DNA of 52,656 nucleotides from Deltaproteobacteria bacterium (GTDB taxonomy: Bacteria > Desulfobacterota > DSM-4660 > Desulfatiglandales > HGW-15). Below are positions 1 through 9,409 of this stretch, piece by piece (position 1 is the stretch's first letter; every line of letters starts with the position of its first letter). Made by a program: the position numbers and the translations under genes. The DNA is taken from positions 1-52,656 of the forward strand of contig JAFDIC010000001.1 in assembly GCA_019308525.1 (NCBI GenBank), in the 5' to 3' direction. A model generated the notes under the pieces. It had not been told where the DNA came from and did not search any database. It saw only the letters and a list, made by a program, of their open reading frames with translations.

Positions 1-100
1 TGTCCCTTGGATACTGGGGCGCCGCTGCAGGGGCTACCGCATAATCGATAGACGGATACAGCCGTTGTCCTGATCCGTTTGGAGGCGGGTTGCTGTTCCC

Positions 101-496
101 ATGGGGGAAAAATTACAGATCATGATCCTGGATGACGAACCGATTGTTGGCAAACGCTTGAAGCCTGCCCTTGCCAAGCACGGTGTTGAGGTCGAGGTCT
201 TTGAGGATCCTGCGAAAGCGCTGGGGCGGCTCAGGGAAAAATGTTTTGATATTGTGGTTACCGATGTTAGAATGGACGAAATAGATGGACTTCAAGTTCT
301 CGACCATATTATGGGCCAAACCGATCGCACCAGGGTCATTATTATTACCGGGTACGCTACGGTTGAAGTTGCAAGGGAAGCACTGGTGAAAGGCGCATTC
401 GATGTAATCGCAAAGCCGTTTAAGCCCGACGATCTCAGGGCCGTCATCCACAAAGCAGCACTGTCCCTCGGTTTTGAGGGCATCATGCCAGCATGA
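101..496 (+). CDS. Single-domain response regulator (CheY-like receiver)
   Basis: A stand-alone receiver domain of 131 aa. The acidic pair D11/D12, the phospho-acceptor D55 (in TDVRM), the switch residue T83 and the lysine K105 (AKPF) are all in place, so it should accept phosphate from a histidine kinase. There is no DNA-binding or enzymatic output domain, so it probably works by protein contact or as a phosphorelay intermediate. The histidine kinase that starts about 50 nt downstream on the same strand is the likely partner. The ATG start has a GGAGG about 15 nt upstream, which is rather far. The cognate pairing is inferred from position only. Confidence 0.9.
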   Translation: MGEKLQIMILDDEPIVGKRLKPALAKHGVEVEVFEDPAKALGRLREKCFDIVVTDVRMDEIDGLQVLDHIMGQTDRTRVIIITGYATVEVAREALVKGAFDVIAKPFKPDDLRAVIHKAALSLGFEGIMPA

Positions 497-545
497 GCTG
501 CGCCGTTATTCTTTCAACTGGGCCCTCTCGTCAACCCAGAACGAA

Positions 546-2096
546 ATGACAATAGAGTCAAAAGAGTCTGCCAATGCCGCCCTGATGGATAAGCTAAAGG
601 TCGAAGCCCAGCGAGCCTTGCAGGAACGGCCCAGCTTTTCCGTTCGAACCCGTATATCGCTGGGATTTATCTTGTGGTTCATCTTGAGCCTGGGTATTAC
701 CATAGCATCGTTCGTCATCCTGACAAAGATCGAGAAGAAGCTCCTTTTCATGGAGTCCGCCACTAAGTATCTATTCGAAGTACAGCAGGCACGCCGATTC
801 GAAAAAAACTACTTCCTTTATGGTACAAACCTCAGCGATGCTCTGGACCAGGTGCACTTGGCACAGCAGATCTTGGCGACTCACGGCAGGAAGATGGCAG
901 CAGCAATAGGTGAAGAATCTTTTGAGGCCATGACCCTTCACATCAACCGCTATGCGGACTTGCTCAATCGTCTCCAGAACCTGAAATCGGCCGATTCAAA
1001 AGGCTCCCTGCCCCAATCTGAGAAAATAGAAAAGGAGCTGCGGGAGCATGGAGCGGTCATGATCGCTACGGCCGAAGATTTGATAAGAAGACAGAGGCAG
1101 TCGGTCAATGCCATGATCTACATGTCCAAACGCATTCCCCTGCTATTCCTGCTCTTTCTCCTGGTGTTGATGATATACCTTGCAAATTTCATTACCCGCC
1201 AGATACTTCGCCCCCTAAAGATACTCATGGACGCCACCCGGCGAATCGCTGATGGTGACATTAGACCCATTACCCCGACCCGCCGTTATCGGGATGAATT
1301 CACGGAACTCTCCCTGGCCATGAACCACATGATGTATCAATTGGCCCTGCGCCAGGAACAATTGATCAAGGCGCATAAACTGAAGGCGGTGGGCACTTTG
1401 ACCGCCGGCGTAGCACACGAACTGAACAATCCCATCAACAATATTATGTTAACCGCTTCTATGATTCTGGAAGATTATCAGGAGTTGGATGAGGCAGAAC
1501 GCCTGGACATGATCAAAGACTTGGTGGAACAGGCTGAACGTTCTCAAAAGATAGTTCGCAACCTGCTTGAATTCGCACGGGACAGGGAGATTGTCACAAA
1601 TTTGTACAAGGTAGAAGACCTTCTGGAAGAGACCCTGCAATTCGCCAGCAACCAGCTCAAGTTATCCAAAGTCAAGGTTGTAAGAAATTTTCCGCCAAAC
1701 CTTCCACCCGTTTCAGGAGACAAGCAACAGCTGACCCAGGTCTTCCTGAACCTGATCCTCAATGCCATCGATGCCATGCCCGACGGAGGAACCATTACCA
1801 TAGAAACAGTCATCGTAAAGGAAGGAGACTATCTCAGGATCGATTTTACGGACACCGGCACCGGCATCCCGGCTCACGTCCAGTCCCATATCTTTGATCC
1901 TTTTTTCACTACCAAATCCCAGGGCAAGGGAACGGGCCTGGGACTACCGGTATCGCTTGAGATCATACGAAAGCACGGAGGAGACATCCAGGTTTCCAGC
2001 CAGATCGGCAAGGGATCAACCTTTTCAGTGCTTTTACCGGTAGCCAAGGTCCCTGCGGAGATCTCGGGCCCTGAATCCACTGGGGCCTCAATTTGA
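546..2096 (+). CDS. Membrane-bound sensor histidine kinase (HAMP, HisKA, HATPase)
   Basis: A transmembrane segment near residues 40-60 and a second near 200-225 enclose an extracytoplasmic sensor region of about 140 aa. A HAMP segment follows, then a dimerisation domain with the phospho-accepting His in AHELNNP (about residue 291) and an ATPase domain with an N box (NLILNAIDAMPDGG), a G1 box (DTGTGIP) and a G2 box (GKGTGLGL). The C-terminus is an ordinary kinase end with no receiver. The open frame extends back to a TTG at 474, overlapping the regulator gene; I prefer the ATG at 546, though no strong ribosome site marks it. It should phosphorylate the receiver protein just upstream. The signal sensed is unknown. 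Confidence 0.9.
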   Translation: MTIESKESANAALMDKLKVEAQRALQERPSFSVRTRISLGFILWFILSLGITIASFVILTKIEKKLLFMESATKYLFEVQQARRFEKNYFLYGTNLSDALDQVHLAQQILATHGRKMAAAIGEESFEAMTLHINRYADLLNRLQNLKSADSKGSLPQSEKIEKELREHGAVMIATAEDLIRRQRQSVNAMIYMSKRIPLLFLLFLLVLMIYLANFITRQILRPLKILMDATRRIADGDIRPITPTRRYRDEFTELSLAMNHMMYQLALRQEQLIKAHKLKAVGTLTAGVAHELNNPINNIMLTASMILEDYQELDEAERLDMIKDLVEQAERSQKIVRNLLEFARDREIVTNLYKVEDLLEETLQFASNQLKLSKVKVVRNFPPNLPPVSGDKQQLTQVFLNLILNAIDAMPDGGTITIETVIVKEGDYLRIDFTDTGTGIPAHVQSHIFDPFFTTKSQGKGTGLGLPVSLEIIRKHGGDIQVSSQIGKGSTFSVLLPVAKVPAEISGPESTGASI

Positions 2097-2172
2097 GACA
2101 TCAAAGGAATCCGTCAACTTCATCCCTCTGGATTTGCGGGTGGTTTTCCAACCTTGGCACAACTCAATGCCT

Positions 2173-3747
2173 TCACGTGACCTTGAAACTCCCGGTGAAA
2201 CCTGCATATTTCTTCCTGAGTTTGGGCTTCTCAATTTTCCCGGTAGGGTTCCTGGGCACATCGTCAAAGAACACCCTCCTGGGCCTCTTGTGCCTCGATA
2301 GGACTTGGCAGTATTCCATCACCTCTACTTCGGTCATGTGCCGGCCAGGCTTTGTTTTTACTATGGCAGCGGGAACCTCCCCCAGCCTGTCATCCGGTAT
2401 GCCAATCACTGCGGCGTCCTGTATCTTATCATTCTCCATCAAGAAATCCTCTACTTCCGCAGGCATGATGTTCTCTCCTCCTGAAATAATTACGTCCTTT
2501 TTCCTGTCCACAAGCCAAATGAAACCATCCTCGTCATAACGGGCCATATCGCCTGTAAGCAGCCAGCCGTCTACGAGGGTCTTGCTGGTTTCCTCAGGAT
2601 CCTTGTAATACTCCTTCATCACACCGGGTCCCCTGACCACCAGTTCTCCTACTCGGCCGGGCGGGAGGTCGTTCCAGGCCTCATCCACTATCCTGCATTC
2701 CCAGCCAAAACCGGGGCTTCCAATTGCTCCGACCTTGTGAAAATTCTCAACGCCCAGGTGGACTACACCTGGCCCGGTGCATTCGCACAGGCCGTAGTTG
2801 GTGTCATATTGGTGATGGGGAAATACTTCTTTCCATCTCCTCACCAGGCTCGGAGGAACAGGCTGTGCGCCTATGTGCATCAACCGCCAGTGGTCCAGAT
2901 GATATTCCTCCAGGCGGATCTCCCCCCTTTCAATGGCCACGAGGATATCCTGTGCCCAGGGGACCAGCAACCACACAATGGTGGCCCCCTCTTCAGAGAC
3001 GGCCTCCAAGATCCATTTCGGCCTTGCTCCCTTCAATATGACCCCCCTCCCTCCTACCAGAAGGCTGCCGAACCAGTGCATCTTGGCCCCTGCATGATAG
3101 AGGGGCGGGATACAGAGGAAGACGTCTTCATGGGTCTGCTTGTGATGCCTGTTCTCCACTATGCATGAAAACTCCAGGTTTCTGTGGGTGAGCAGGACGG
3201 GCTTGGGCATACCCGTGGTCCCGGAGGTAAAGTATAGCCCTGCCTCATCCAAGGGGCTGATTTCAACCGGCGGGGCGTCCTTGCCACTGGCACTCAAAAA
3301 GGCCTCAAGGCTTTCCGAATAGGGCGGCGGATCTTCCTCAGAATCTACACACACAAAGTCCCTGACATTGTCCAACCTGTCAGCGATCCCGTTGAGGGCT
3401 CCTGCAAGCTCCCCCCCAAAGATCAATGTCTTGCCTTCGGAGACCTCCGCACAATACCTTATCTCTCCGGGCGTGAAGCGGAAGTTCAGAGGTACGGCCC
3501 AGGCCCCGGTCCTCAGTATCCCAAAATAGAGGGGAAGCCATTCAAGGCAGTTTTTCATGAACAGCATCACCTTATCGTGCTTCCCTACCCCCCTTTTGAT
3601 CAGTGCGTTCGCCACCCTGTTGGCCGTCTCATCAAACTCCTTCCAGGTCACAGCCTTCCTGGCGCCCCGTTCAGGATCCAGTTCCACCAGGGCTGTCTCA
3701 TGGCCATACATTCTGGCATTCCTTTTTAAGATTTCCGTGATAATCAT
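2173..3747 (-). CDS. AMP-dependent acyl-CoA synthetase/ligase
   Basis: Member of the ANL superfamily (524 aa, normal length), which activates a carboxylic acid with ATP to an acyl-adenylate and then to the CoA thioester. The P-loop TSGTTGMPK lies at residues 174-182, the A5-type motif reads YGLCECTG near residue 315, the TGD and DRKKDVIISGGENI motifs follow near 405-430, and the catalytic lysine of the A10 motif is in PTGKIEK near the C-terminus. The A5 segment differs from the common YGxTE. The substrate is most likely a medium/long-chain fatty or aromatic acid, but the sequence does not settle this. The ATG follows a purine-rich AAAGGGGGTGAAAG. It is transcribed alone, downstream of a terminator. 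Confidence 0.88.
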   Translation of the reverse strand: MIITEILKRNARMYGHETALVELDPERGARKAVTWKEFDETANRVANALIKRGVGKHDKVMLFMKNCLEWLPLYFGILRTGAWAVPLNFRFTPGEIRYCAEVSEGKTLIFGGELAGALNGIADRLDNVRDFVCVDSEEDPPPYSESLEAFLSASGKDAPPVEISPLDEAGLYFTSGTTGMPKPVLLTHRNLEFSCIVENRHHKQTHEDVFLCIPPLYHAGAKMHWFGSLLVGGRGVILKGARPKWILEAVSEEGATIVWLLVPWAQDILVAIERGEIRLEEYHLDHWRLMHIGAQPVPPSLVRRWKEVFPHHQYDTNYGLCECTGPGVVHLGVENFHKVGAIGSPGFGWECRIVDEAWNDLPPGRVGELVVRGPGVMKEYYKDPEETSKTLVDGWLLTGDMARYDEDGFIWLVDRKKDVIISGGENIMPAEVEDFLMENDKIQDAAVIGIPDDRLGEVPAAIVKTKPGRHMTEVEVMEYCQVLSRHKRPRRVFFDDVPRNPTGKIEKPKLRKKYAGFTGSFKVT

Positions 3748-4076
3748 CTTCTTTCACCCCCTTTCTCCCGGCTTGTCTCAACATATTGTTACCCGAGCAG
3801 GTCTGTTCTTGTCTCCCCGTACTGGGATTGACCGGAAAAACAGCCCAAAAAAAGGCCGTGAGCATTCTCGATGCCCACGGCCTGTACTTGCAAACATATC
3901 TACCATTCAACCCGCGGGCATACCACACCTCCCATAATAGTAGTAATACCTTCGCACGGATTGAATGATCGACCTTCGCTGCATCTAACTTCTCTCTAAC
4001 AAGCCTGATTCGTAGTTATGAATTCTCATTTTCTTTTTGATCTGTCAAGAGAATTTTTGCTTGTCTTATCCTCTCC
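3748..4076. other. Intergenic region between the two acyl-CoA synthetase genes
   Basis: This 329-nt stretch holds a strong minus-strand terminator (listed separately). The 100 nt between that terminator and the ligase start must contain the ligase promoter, but I see no convincing -35/-10 pair. The other side, 3884-4076, is AT-rich with no gene, repeat or hairpin that I can support. Confidence 0.5.
3846..3883 (-). terminator. Rho-independent terminator after the ADP-forming acyl-CoA synthetase gene
   Basis: Read on the minus strand, a stem with arms AGGCCGTG and CACGGCCT (3853-3860 with 3876-3883), continued by GCAT/ATGC after one mismatch, closes a short loop and runs directly into a tract of seven T. 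It lies about 190 nt after the stop of the upstream synthetase gene and about 100 nt before the ligase start, so it separates the two genes transcriptionally. Confidence 0.82.
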
Positions 4077-6527
4077 TCAAGATGGTTTCACATACCTACT
4101 CCTGATCTTCTCCATGTTCAGCCTTCCTTCGATATACAGGGCAATGGCAGCCACTGCCCTGTCCGCTGTCCGAAACACACAGACACCCACATCCTTCAGT
4201 TTATCCGTAAGAGGATCGAATAGCCTGCCGCCATCTACAATACCAACTACCGGTTTTTCCAGTCGTGGCAGGGCCTCCTCCATGAGTTTGACGATGCTCC
4301 TGTCGTCCTCCAGATTAAAGGTAGGGCTGCCTGGGTCCGCCAGGGTTCGCATCACCGGAGAAAGGGGATCGAGCCCAACAACTACCGCGTCCACGTTTCG
4401 ATCCCTTGCAAGGGCTTCAACGGCCAACAGGTGGGTTTCGTCGTCTGCGCCCGGAGTCATGTCAAGTGGGTTCTTGATTGTCACCAACTCTGCAAGATTC
4501 TTTGATCTGAATATCTCGGCCAGTTTTTCTTTCGTCCTTTTCTCCAGGGGGGCCAGCTGCATGGAATAGTCATCCGACTGAATGGAATCCGCAATTCCAA
4601 CAGCCTCAAACCCGGCCCCGCTCAGGGCTGCAAGCCTGTTCCCCAGGATCTTCTTTTCGTGCAACCTTTCGGCCAGAAAGAAGAGGTCTTCGAACTGGGT
4701 AAAGCTTTGAACAACTACTGCCCCCGCCTGTCTTACGCATGACTCGCACACTGTATAGTCTCCGGCCAGGGAAGCCGTATGCCCGCTGGTGGCCGTTTTT
4801 CCTTCCGGTGTCCTGCCCGCCTTGTAAAACACGACCTCCTTGCCTTCCAGGACAGCCGTACGTACTGCCTTGCAAAAGGTCAGGCCGTCCAGGTCCTTGA
4901 ATCCTTCCGCATACACGGCTATTATATCTACGTCGGGAAGATCCTTGACATAGTCCACAAAGTCTCCCAGGGTGAGATCCGTCTGGTTTCCCACAGAGAT
5001 CATGTAGGCGGGATCCAGGCCGGGGCATTGGCTGAGCCTGGTCAACATGAACGCCCCACTCTGGCTGATAAATGCGGCCCTCTGCCCGTCGCCCTCGCCT
5101 GTCTTGGGAAGTTTTTCTGCTGGTATGAACCAGGTGTCGTATCTGCCTGAGCGGGAGACCACTCCCATACAGTTGCCCCCCAGGAAAACCGGCCCTCCAT
5201 CTCCTCGTTTGTGGGCCGCGTCTATGGTCTCGGAAACAGTCATGGCCCTTTCCTCAGTACCCGCCTTCTCACCCATTCCCCCCGGGATCAGTATCACGGA
5301 CTCGGAGGCATCCTTTTCTATTATCTCCTGAACGAGCATGGGGACCATCTCGGCACCCACGGCAACAACAAACAGATCCAGCTTTTTTTCCAGGTGTGAC
5401 AGGTCGGGGATGCACCTCACGCCGTCTATTTCCTTCGCCTTGGGGTGAACAATGACCATCCTACCCCCATCAAAACCGGCCTTGATTATGTTGTTGATAA
5501 TAACCCTCCCAAAATTCATCCTGCTCGGCGACGCGCCGATGATGCCTATGGAGGCAGGGTGAAGCAGTTTGCCGATCTTATGTACGGGCCTTGGAAGGGC
5601 CCTGTGCCCCGGGAGACTGAACCGGCAAAGCCCGTCAAGGGGGACCATCAGGTAGTCGGTAAAGGCGAAGGGATTGATTTCCAGCTCATCTATAATGAAT
5701 TCCGCCTCAGGATTCCCCGGGGAATAGGTATTTGCCATCTCGATGAAGGACAAGAAACATTCAACGAGCTGCTCGTCCGTAACCACCCTTCGCCGGCTCC
5801 GGGTAAGCCCTGCCAGTTTCTTGTAAGAAATGGTGTTGCGAAACAACTCGAAGAAGGACTCTCCGTCTGTCATCACCGTAGATGCTACTACGACGGCCTG
5901 TCCCTTTCGGAAACGTTCTGCATAGAGTTCCGTGTCCTTCCCACCCAGCCCCGCACTGATGACCATTCCGAATTCCCGGGTGCGGCGGATACCCACAAAG
6001 AGTTCATTGCCGAATTCCTCTGTATCGGGCGGCATATACTGGACAAGGAGCACACCTCGAATATCCCTCGATATGGCCCCGAGCAATGCATCGTCCTTGA
6101 GCCCCAGATACCGGCGGGGTGCCATTGATGGATTGCGATCTATCAAGTCTGCATAGGCCTCGGGCACCTCATAGAGCATGCGTCTCCAGGTTGAAAGGAT
6201 CTTTACCGGCTCGTTGGGAATGATCCTCACTCCTCCCACGTCTGATTTATGTACTATGGCGCTGGAGACTATCTTCAGGACCACCTTTTCCCCTGGGATG
6301 GCCCTCAGTTCCTCCTCAGTCGGCCTCATTCCCCTTTCCAGTAAAAGGGTACGTGGCGGTGTCTCAGCCCCGGAGTGACGCAAAAGTTTATACACCTCAT
6401 GTTCGAAGAGAAAATTCCTCCCTTCCCCATGGGCCTTGCGGAATAGCGCCGTTATGGCGCCGTAGTCTATCGAGACCTTTATTTCATTCAAGGCTCCATC
6501 CTCCGCTGCTCTGGATTGATTGAACAT
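4077..6527 (-). CDS. ADP-forming acetate/acyl-CoA synthetase, fused subunits (beta-alpha order)
   Basis: Single-chain ADP-forming acyl-CoA synthetase of about 816 aa: acyl-CoA + ADP + Pi gives acid + ATP + CoA, a substrate-level phosphorylation step typical of anaerobes. An ATP-grasp domain comes first (VLKIVSSAIVHKSDVGGVRI near residues 80-100, ELEINPF near 275). A Rossmann CoA-binding domain follows (GIIGASPSRMNFG), then two succinyl-CoA-ligase-like domains with the phospho-histidine loop TSGHTASLAGD near residue 580. The frame opens at 6626, but the ATG at 6527 with GGAGGGG upstream is a better start. The gene ends before a strong terminator. Whether the acid is acetate or a longer or aromatic acid cannot be told. 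Confidence 0.88.
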   Translation of the reverse strand: MFNQSRAAEDGALNEIKVSIDYGAITALFRKAHGEGRNFLFEHEVYKLLRHSGAETPPRTLLLERGMRPTEEELRAIPGEKVVLKIVSSAIVHKSDVGGVRIIPNEPVKILSTWRRMLYEVPEAYADLIDRNPSMAPRRYLGLKDDALLGAISRDIRGVLLVQYMPPDTEEFGNELFVGIRRTREFGMVISAGLGGKDTELYAERFRKGQAVVVASTVMTDGESFFELFRNTISYKKLAGLTRSRRRVVTDEQLVECFLSFIEMANTYSPGNPEAEFIIDELEINPFAFTDYLMVPLDGLCRFSLPGHRALPRPVHKIGKLLHPASIGIIGASPSRMNFGRVIINNIIKAGFDGGRMVIVHPKAKEIDGVRCIPDLSHLEKKLDLFVVAVGAEMVPMLVQEIIEKDASESVILIPGGMGEKAGTEERAMTVSETIDAAHKRGDGGPVFLGGNCMGVVSRSGRYDTWFIPAEKLPKTGEGDGQRAAFISQSGAFMLTRLSQCPGLDPAYMISVGNQTDLTLGDFVDYVKDLPDVDIIAVYAEGFKDLDGLTFCKAVRTAVLEGKEVVFYKAGRTPEGKTATSGHTASLAGDYTVCESCVRQAGAVVVQSFTQFEDLFFLAERLHEKKILGNRLAALSGAGFEAVGIADSIQSDDYSMQLAPLEKRTKEKLAEIFRSKNLAELVTIKNPLDMTPGADDETHLLAVEALARDRNVDAVVVGLDPLSPVMRTLADPGSPTFNLEDDRSIVKLMEEALPRLEKPVVGIVDGGRLFDPLTDKLKDVGVCVFRTADRAVAAIALYIEGRLNMEKIRSRYVKPS

Positions 6528-6682
6528 TTGCCGAACCCCTCCACCGGAAAGGCCATCCTCCCCGGAAATCACTGCTCCCGCCCGGCGGCAGAGCTGGATT
6601 GAAAGCCCAGGATTCCAGGTGATCACTCAAGTATATTACAAGAACATGCCGCGGCTTCCTGTTCGAGGTACAGGGTCCACGA

Positions 6683-7318
6683 TCATCCCCAATGCCTTTC
6701 GATTACCTCCCTTGGAATCATTCCCTCCCTCACGATCACGGGCGGCTCTACGGTAACGTCTATGATCGTCGAGCCTTTTCCTCCCTCTGTCTTACCCCCG
6801 TCCAGTATGAGGTCCACATTCTTGCCGACTGACTTCAACACTTGAATAGCATCTCCGCAGGGCGGCTGTGTGGAGATATTCGCACTTGTTCCGGTTATGG
6901 CCATGCCGACTGCTCGAGCAAGGCCTGTTGCCAGGGGATGGCTGGAGAGGCGAATCCCTATCTTTCCTGTGCCGGCGGTGAGCAGGTGTGATACATGCTC
7001 AGACGCCCTAAACAGGAGAGTCAGGCCCCCTGGCCAAAACCTCCCTATGAGCCTCTGAGCATAGTCTGGTATATCGTCCACGTATGATTGCAGGGATTCG
7101 ACGCACGGGATGAGGATCAGAATGGGCTTTCCTTTTTCCCTGCCCTTTATCTTGTATAGCCTTTCGATGGCATCGTCATCCCGGATACTGGCGGCAAGAC
7201 CGTAGAAGGATTCTGTCGGATAGGCCACAATTCCCCCTGACAAAATCACACCTGCCGCCTTCTTCAGGGCCGCTTCTTTGTCCTCCCTGTTTCCATAAAC
7301 GGGGATTATCCTCTCCAC
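6683..7318 (-). CDS. Sua5/YciO/YrdC family L-threonylcarbamoyladenylate synthase
   Basis: YrdC-like protein of 211 aa. Members make threonylcarbamoyl-AMP from threonine, bicarbonate and ATP, the first step of the universal t6A37 tRNA modification. Visible hallmarks are AYPTESFYGL near the N-terminus, the KGREKGKPI nucleotide-binding segment near residue 55 and the SANIS motif near residue 145. It lacks the extra C-terminal Sua5 domain, so it is the short TsaC type. The start is GTG and its G is the last base of the purE stop codon (TAGTG), which implies translational coupling to purE. About 155 nt separate it from the ADP-forming synthetase gene. Confidence 0.88.
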   Translation of the reverse strand: MERIIPVYGNREDKEAALKKAAGVILSGGIVAYPTESFYGLAASIRDDDAIERLYKIKGREKGKPILILIPCVESLQSYVDDIPDYAQRLIGRFWPGGLTLLFRASEHVSHLLTAGTGKIGIRLSSHPLATGLARAVGMAITGTSANISTQPPCGDAIQVLKSVGKNVDLILDGGKTEGGKGSTIIDVTVEPPVIVREGMIPREVIERHWG

Positions 7319-7836
7319 TATCCTTCTTCCCCTTGCCCTGCGCGCTCCGCCCTTGATTTCTCCATCGCCTCTCTTGTAATGTCTTCCCTGTATTTCTTCA
7401 ACCGCCGGGCTATGTCAGGGTGCTTGAGGGAAAGGATCTGGCCTGCCAGGATTGCCGCGTTCTTTGCCCCGCCCTTTCCTATGGCGACCGTTGCAACCGG
7501 TATGCCCGGGGGCATCTGCACCGTGGAAAGGAGTGCATCCATGCCCTTCAGGGGAGAGGAGTCTACGGGAACACCTATAACAGGCAGGACCGTGTGGGCC
7601 GCAATTACTCCCGCCAAGTGGGCCGCCCATCCTGCGCCGGCGATAATCACTTCAATTCCCCTGTCTGAAGCAGACTCCGCATACTTTCTTGTTTGCTCCG
7701 GTGTCCTGTGTGCTGAACTCACCTTGACCTCATGGGGTATTTGAAGTTCCCTCAATTGCTCCACGCACCCCTCCATGACGTCCATGTCCGAAACGCTACC
7801 CATGATCACTGCTACTAAAGGCGAATTACCCGTCAT
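7318..7836 (-). CDS. purE: N5-carboxyaminoimidazole ribonucleotide mutase PurE
   Basis: Class I PurE of about 172 aa, which converts N5-CAIR to CAIR in de novo purine synthesis. The N-terminal [10 protein letters not shown], the conserved SAHRTPE and the [16 protein letters not shown] segment are diagnostic; the nucleotide and phosphate contacts in these motifs are intact. The frame is open back to 7881, but the ATG at 7836 with GGGAGGAG upstream gives the usual length. The stop overlaps the GTG start of the YrdC gene by one base. No purK is next to it, so the CO2-loading step must be encoded elsewhere or bypassed. Confidence 0.94.
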   Translation of the reverse strand: MTGNSPLVAVIMGSVSDMDVMEGCVEQLRELQIPHEVKVSSAHRTPEQTRKYAESASDRGIEVIIAGAGWAAHLAGVIAAHTVLPVIGVPVDSSPLKGMDALLSTVQMPPGIPVATVAIGKGGAKNAAILAGQILSLKHPDIARRLKKYREDITREAMEKSRAERAGQGEEG

Positions 7837-7901
7837 TGAAAACTCCTCCCTTTTCCCAATTCTCGCTGTTGAACAGACCACCGTCCTGCTGTAGGCAAAC
7901 T

Positions 7902-8531
7902 TTAACTGCCCATTAGAGGATAGACTATCATCCCGGCAAGCCAGGCAATGTCTTCAGCGGAGAGAAGCCGGGAAATATTCCTGTCGAAAAGGATATTGCC
8001 TTCGGGAGGAAATTCCTCGTCCCCTTTCCATATGATAAGGGCAACGCGCACCAGAGGAAAGGCCTGGATCTGGACGGAAACGTCACCATGATCAAAGGGT
8101 TCTGCATCGTACACCGCCTTTGCCACTTCGATCAACCTCTCCGGCTTGGCTCCAAAGGCCTTTAGCAGTGGGGCCTTGGCCCTCTTTGTGAAGGCATCCA
8201 GGTAGAACCTGCCGTCAGGGATGTCTTGGAACGCGCACCATTCCCCTGTCAAACCGGGGCCGTTGTCCGCCCATGCCCCGTGGAGGTAATGCAGAATCAA
8301 TATTTGCTGTTGAATGGCGAGTTCCCTTTTGGGGTCTGCACGGCATATTCTTATCTCCGGCCATGTGATCCGTATGTCCTCATTGAGGAACGCTAGTGAC
8401 AAGGTTGTCCCACCATCCTTGTCCCTGATGATCTCTGCGCCGGAAAGCCGTGCCACAAGATCGGGGTTCTTTCCTGTAAGCTCTTTTCTCCCCAATTGCA
8501 AGGCCTGCTTGTAGTCGTCTATCCTCGGCAT
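7902..8531 (-). CDS. DUF3786 domain-containing protein
   Basis: Soluble protein of 209 aa that I recognise as DUF3786, a family common in sulfate-reducing and syntrophic bacteria. Features visible are an LHYLHGAW segment near the centre, a [13 protein letters not shown] stretch and a conserved C-terminal half containing [21 protein letters not shown]. There is no signal peptide and no membrane segment. The molecular function is not known; proteins of this family occur with corrinoid and acetyl-CoA-pathway genes in some genomes, but nothing here confirms that. It is the first gene of a cluster with purE about 65 nt downstream. Confidence 0.75.
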   Translation of the reverse strand: MPRIDDYKQALQLGRKELTGKNPDLVARLSGAEIIRDKDGGTTLSLAFLNEDIRITWPEIRICRADPKRELAIQQQILILHYLHGAWADNGPGLTGEWCAFQDIPDGRFYLDAFTKRAKAPLLKAFGAKPERLIEVAKAVYDAEPFDHGDVSVQIQAFPLVRVALIIWKGDEEFPPEGNILFDRNISRLLSAEDIAWLAGMIVYPLMGS

Positions 8532-8620
8532 TTTCTCTTCTCCCCTGCCACCGGCGACATTTCTCCTTATCCTCCCGCTCCGTGAAAAAGGCGCACCTGC
8601 TCTTCCCGTACCCGGCGCTT

Positions 8621-8647
8621 TTGAACATTGTATATTTATGTTATTAT
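8621..8647 (+). promoter_or_regulatory. Possible promoter for the Smr-domain gene
   Basis: In an AT-rich patch between the divergent DUF3786 and Smr genes, TTGAAC (8621) and TATTAT (8642) stand 15 bp apart. The spacing is short, so this is a weak call; the same patch may also serve the minus-strand gene. Confidence 0.3.
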
Positions 8648-8715
8648 TACCACGAAATCAAGAGCTTCTAATCTCCGCTGAGATCCTTTTGGCCACTTGC
8701 CGGGGGAATGGGGGC

Positions 8716-9378
8716 ATGAAAAAAGAAAAAGACCTTTTTAATCCTGCCTTTAAGGACTTGCGCAAAAGGATTGAATCAAACCGAAGACGAATTGAGCCTG
8801 AGGGACCTGATAAACCCAGCTCACCCGGTAGGGTTGAGAACGAGGAAGACTATCTCCTGAGAGCACTTTCAGACGTTACCCCCCTGGATACCTCCAAGGG
8901 CAGGGTGCTCAAAAGCCCTCAACCCCATACCAAGCCTTTACACCCCCCGCCCAACGACAGGGAAAAGGTCCTTGATCATCTTCACAAGCTGCTTGAGGGT
9001 GCTATTGAGATGGACATTTCTTTCAGTGATGAATACATGGAGGGTTCAGTCAAGGGCTTCAGCAAGAAATTGATGAAACGCCTCAAGATGGGGCAAGTGC
9101 CTGTCCAGGACTATATTGATTTACACGGCCTCACCAGGCAGGAGGCCGAAAGGGCGGTCAGGGATTTCATCATAGAGAGCAGGAGGTTGGGACGAAGGTG
9201 CGTTCTCATAGTCCACGGGCGGGGACTTAACTCGCCGGACAGTTTTCCGGTATTGAAGGAGGGGCTGCCGAGATGGCTCAGCCGCGGACCGGTGAGAAAA
9301 ATCGTACTCGCCTTCGCGACCGCAAGACCTTACGATGGAGGGGCGGGGGCCGTCTACGTCTTACTAAGGACAAAGTGA
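8716..9378 (+). CDS. Smr domain-containing protein (MutS2 C-terminal-like nuclease domain)
   Basis: About 220 aa. The first 100 residues are charged and probably disordered. The last 90 form an Smr domain with the signature DLHGLTRQEAE and, later, the conserved VHGRGLNS and a GGAGAVYVLL ending. Smr domains act as nucleic-acid endonucleases, either at the C-terminus of MutS2 or alone as here. The frame reaches back to 8638, but the ATG at 8716, behind a G-rich GGGGGAATGGGGG, is the more natural start. It converges with the LysM/TPR gene, with 31 nt between the stops. The biological substrate is unknown. Confidence 0.85.
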   Translation: MKKEKDLFNPAFKDLRKRIESNRRRIEPEGPDKPSSPGRVENEEDYLLRALSDVTPLDTSKGRVLKSPQPHTKPLHPPPNDREKVLDHLHKLLEGAIEMDISFSDEYMEGSVKGFSKKLMKRLKMGQVPVQDYIDLHGLTRQEAERAVRDFIIESRRLGRRCVLIVHGRGLNSPDSFPVLKEGLPRWLSRGPVRKIVLAFATARPYDGGAGAVYVLLRTK

Positions 9379-9409
9379 TACAGGAACCGGGCCGCCACCG
9401 CATTGCTCC

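Noticed and set aside
1..51. Possible 3' end of a preceding gene (one plus-strand frame ends with a TAA at 42-44, another with a TAG at 49-51)
   Set aside because: Only 13-16 codons lie in the window, and neither tail shows a recognisable family signature.
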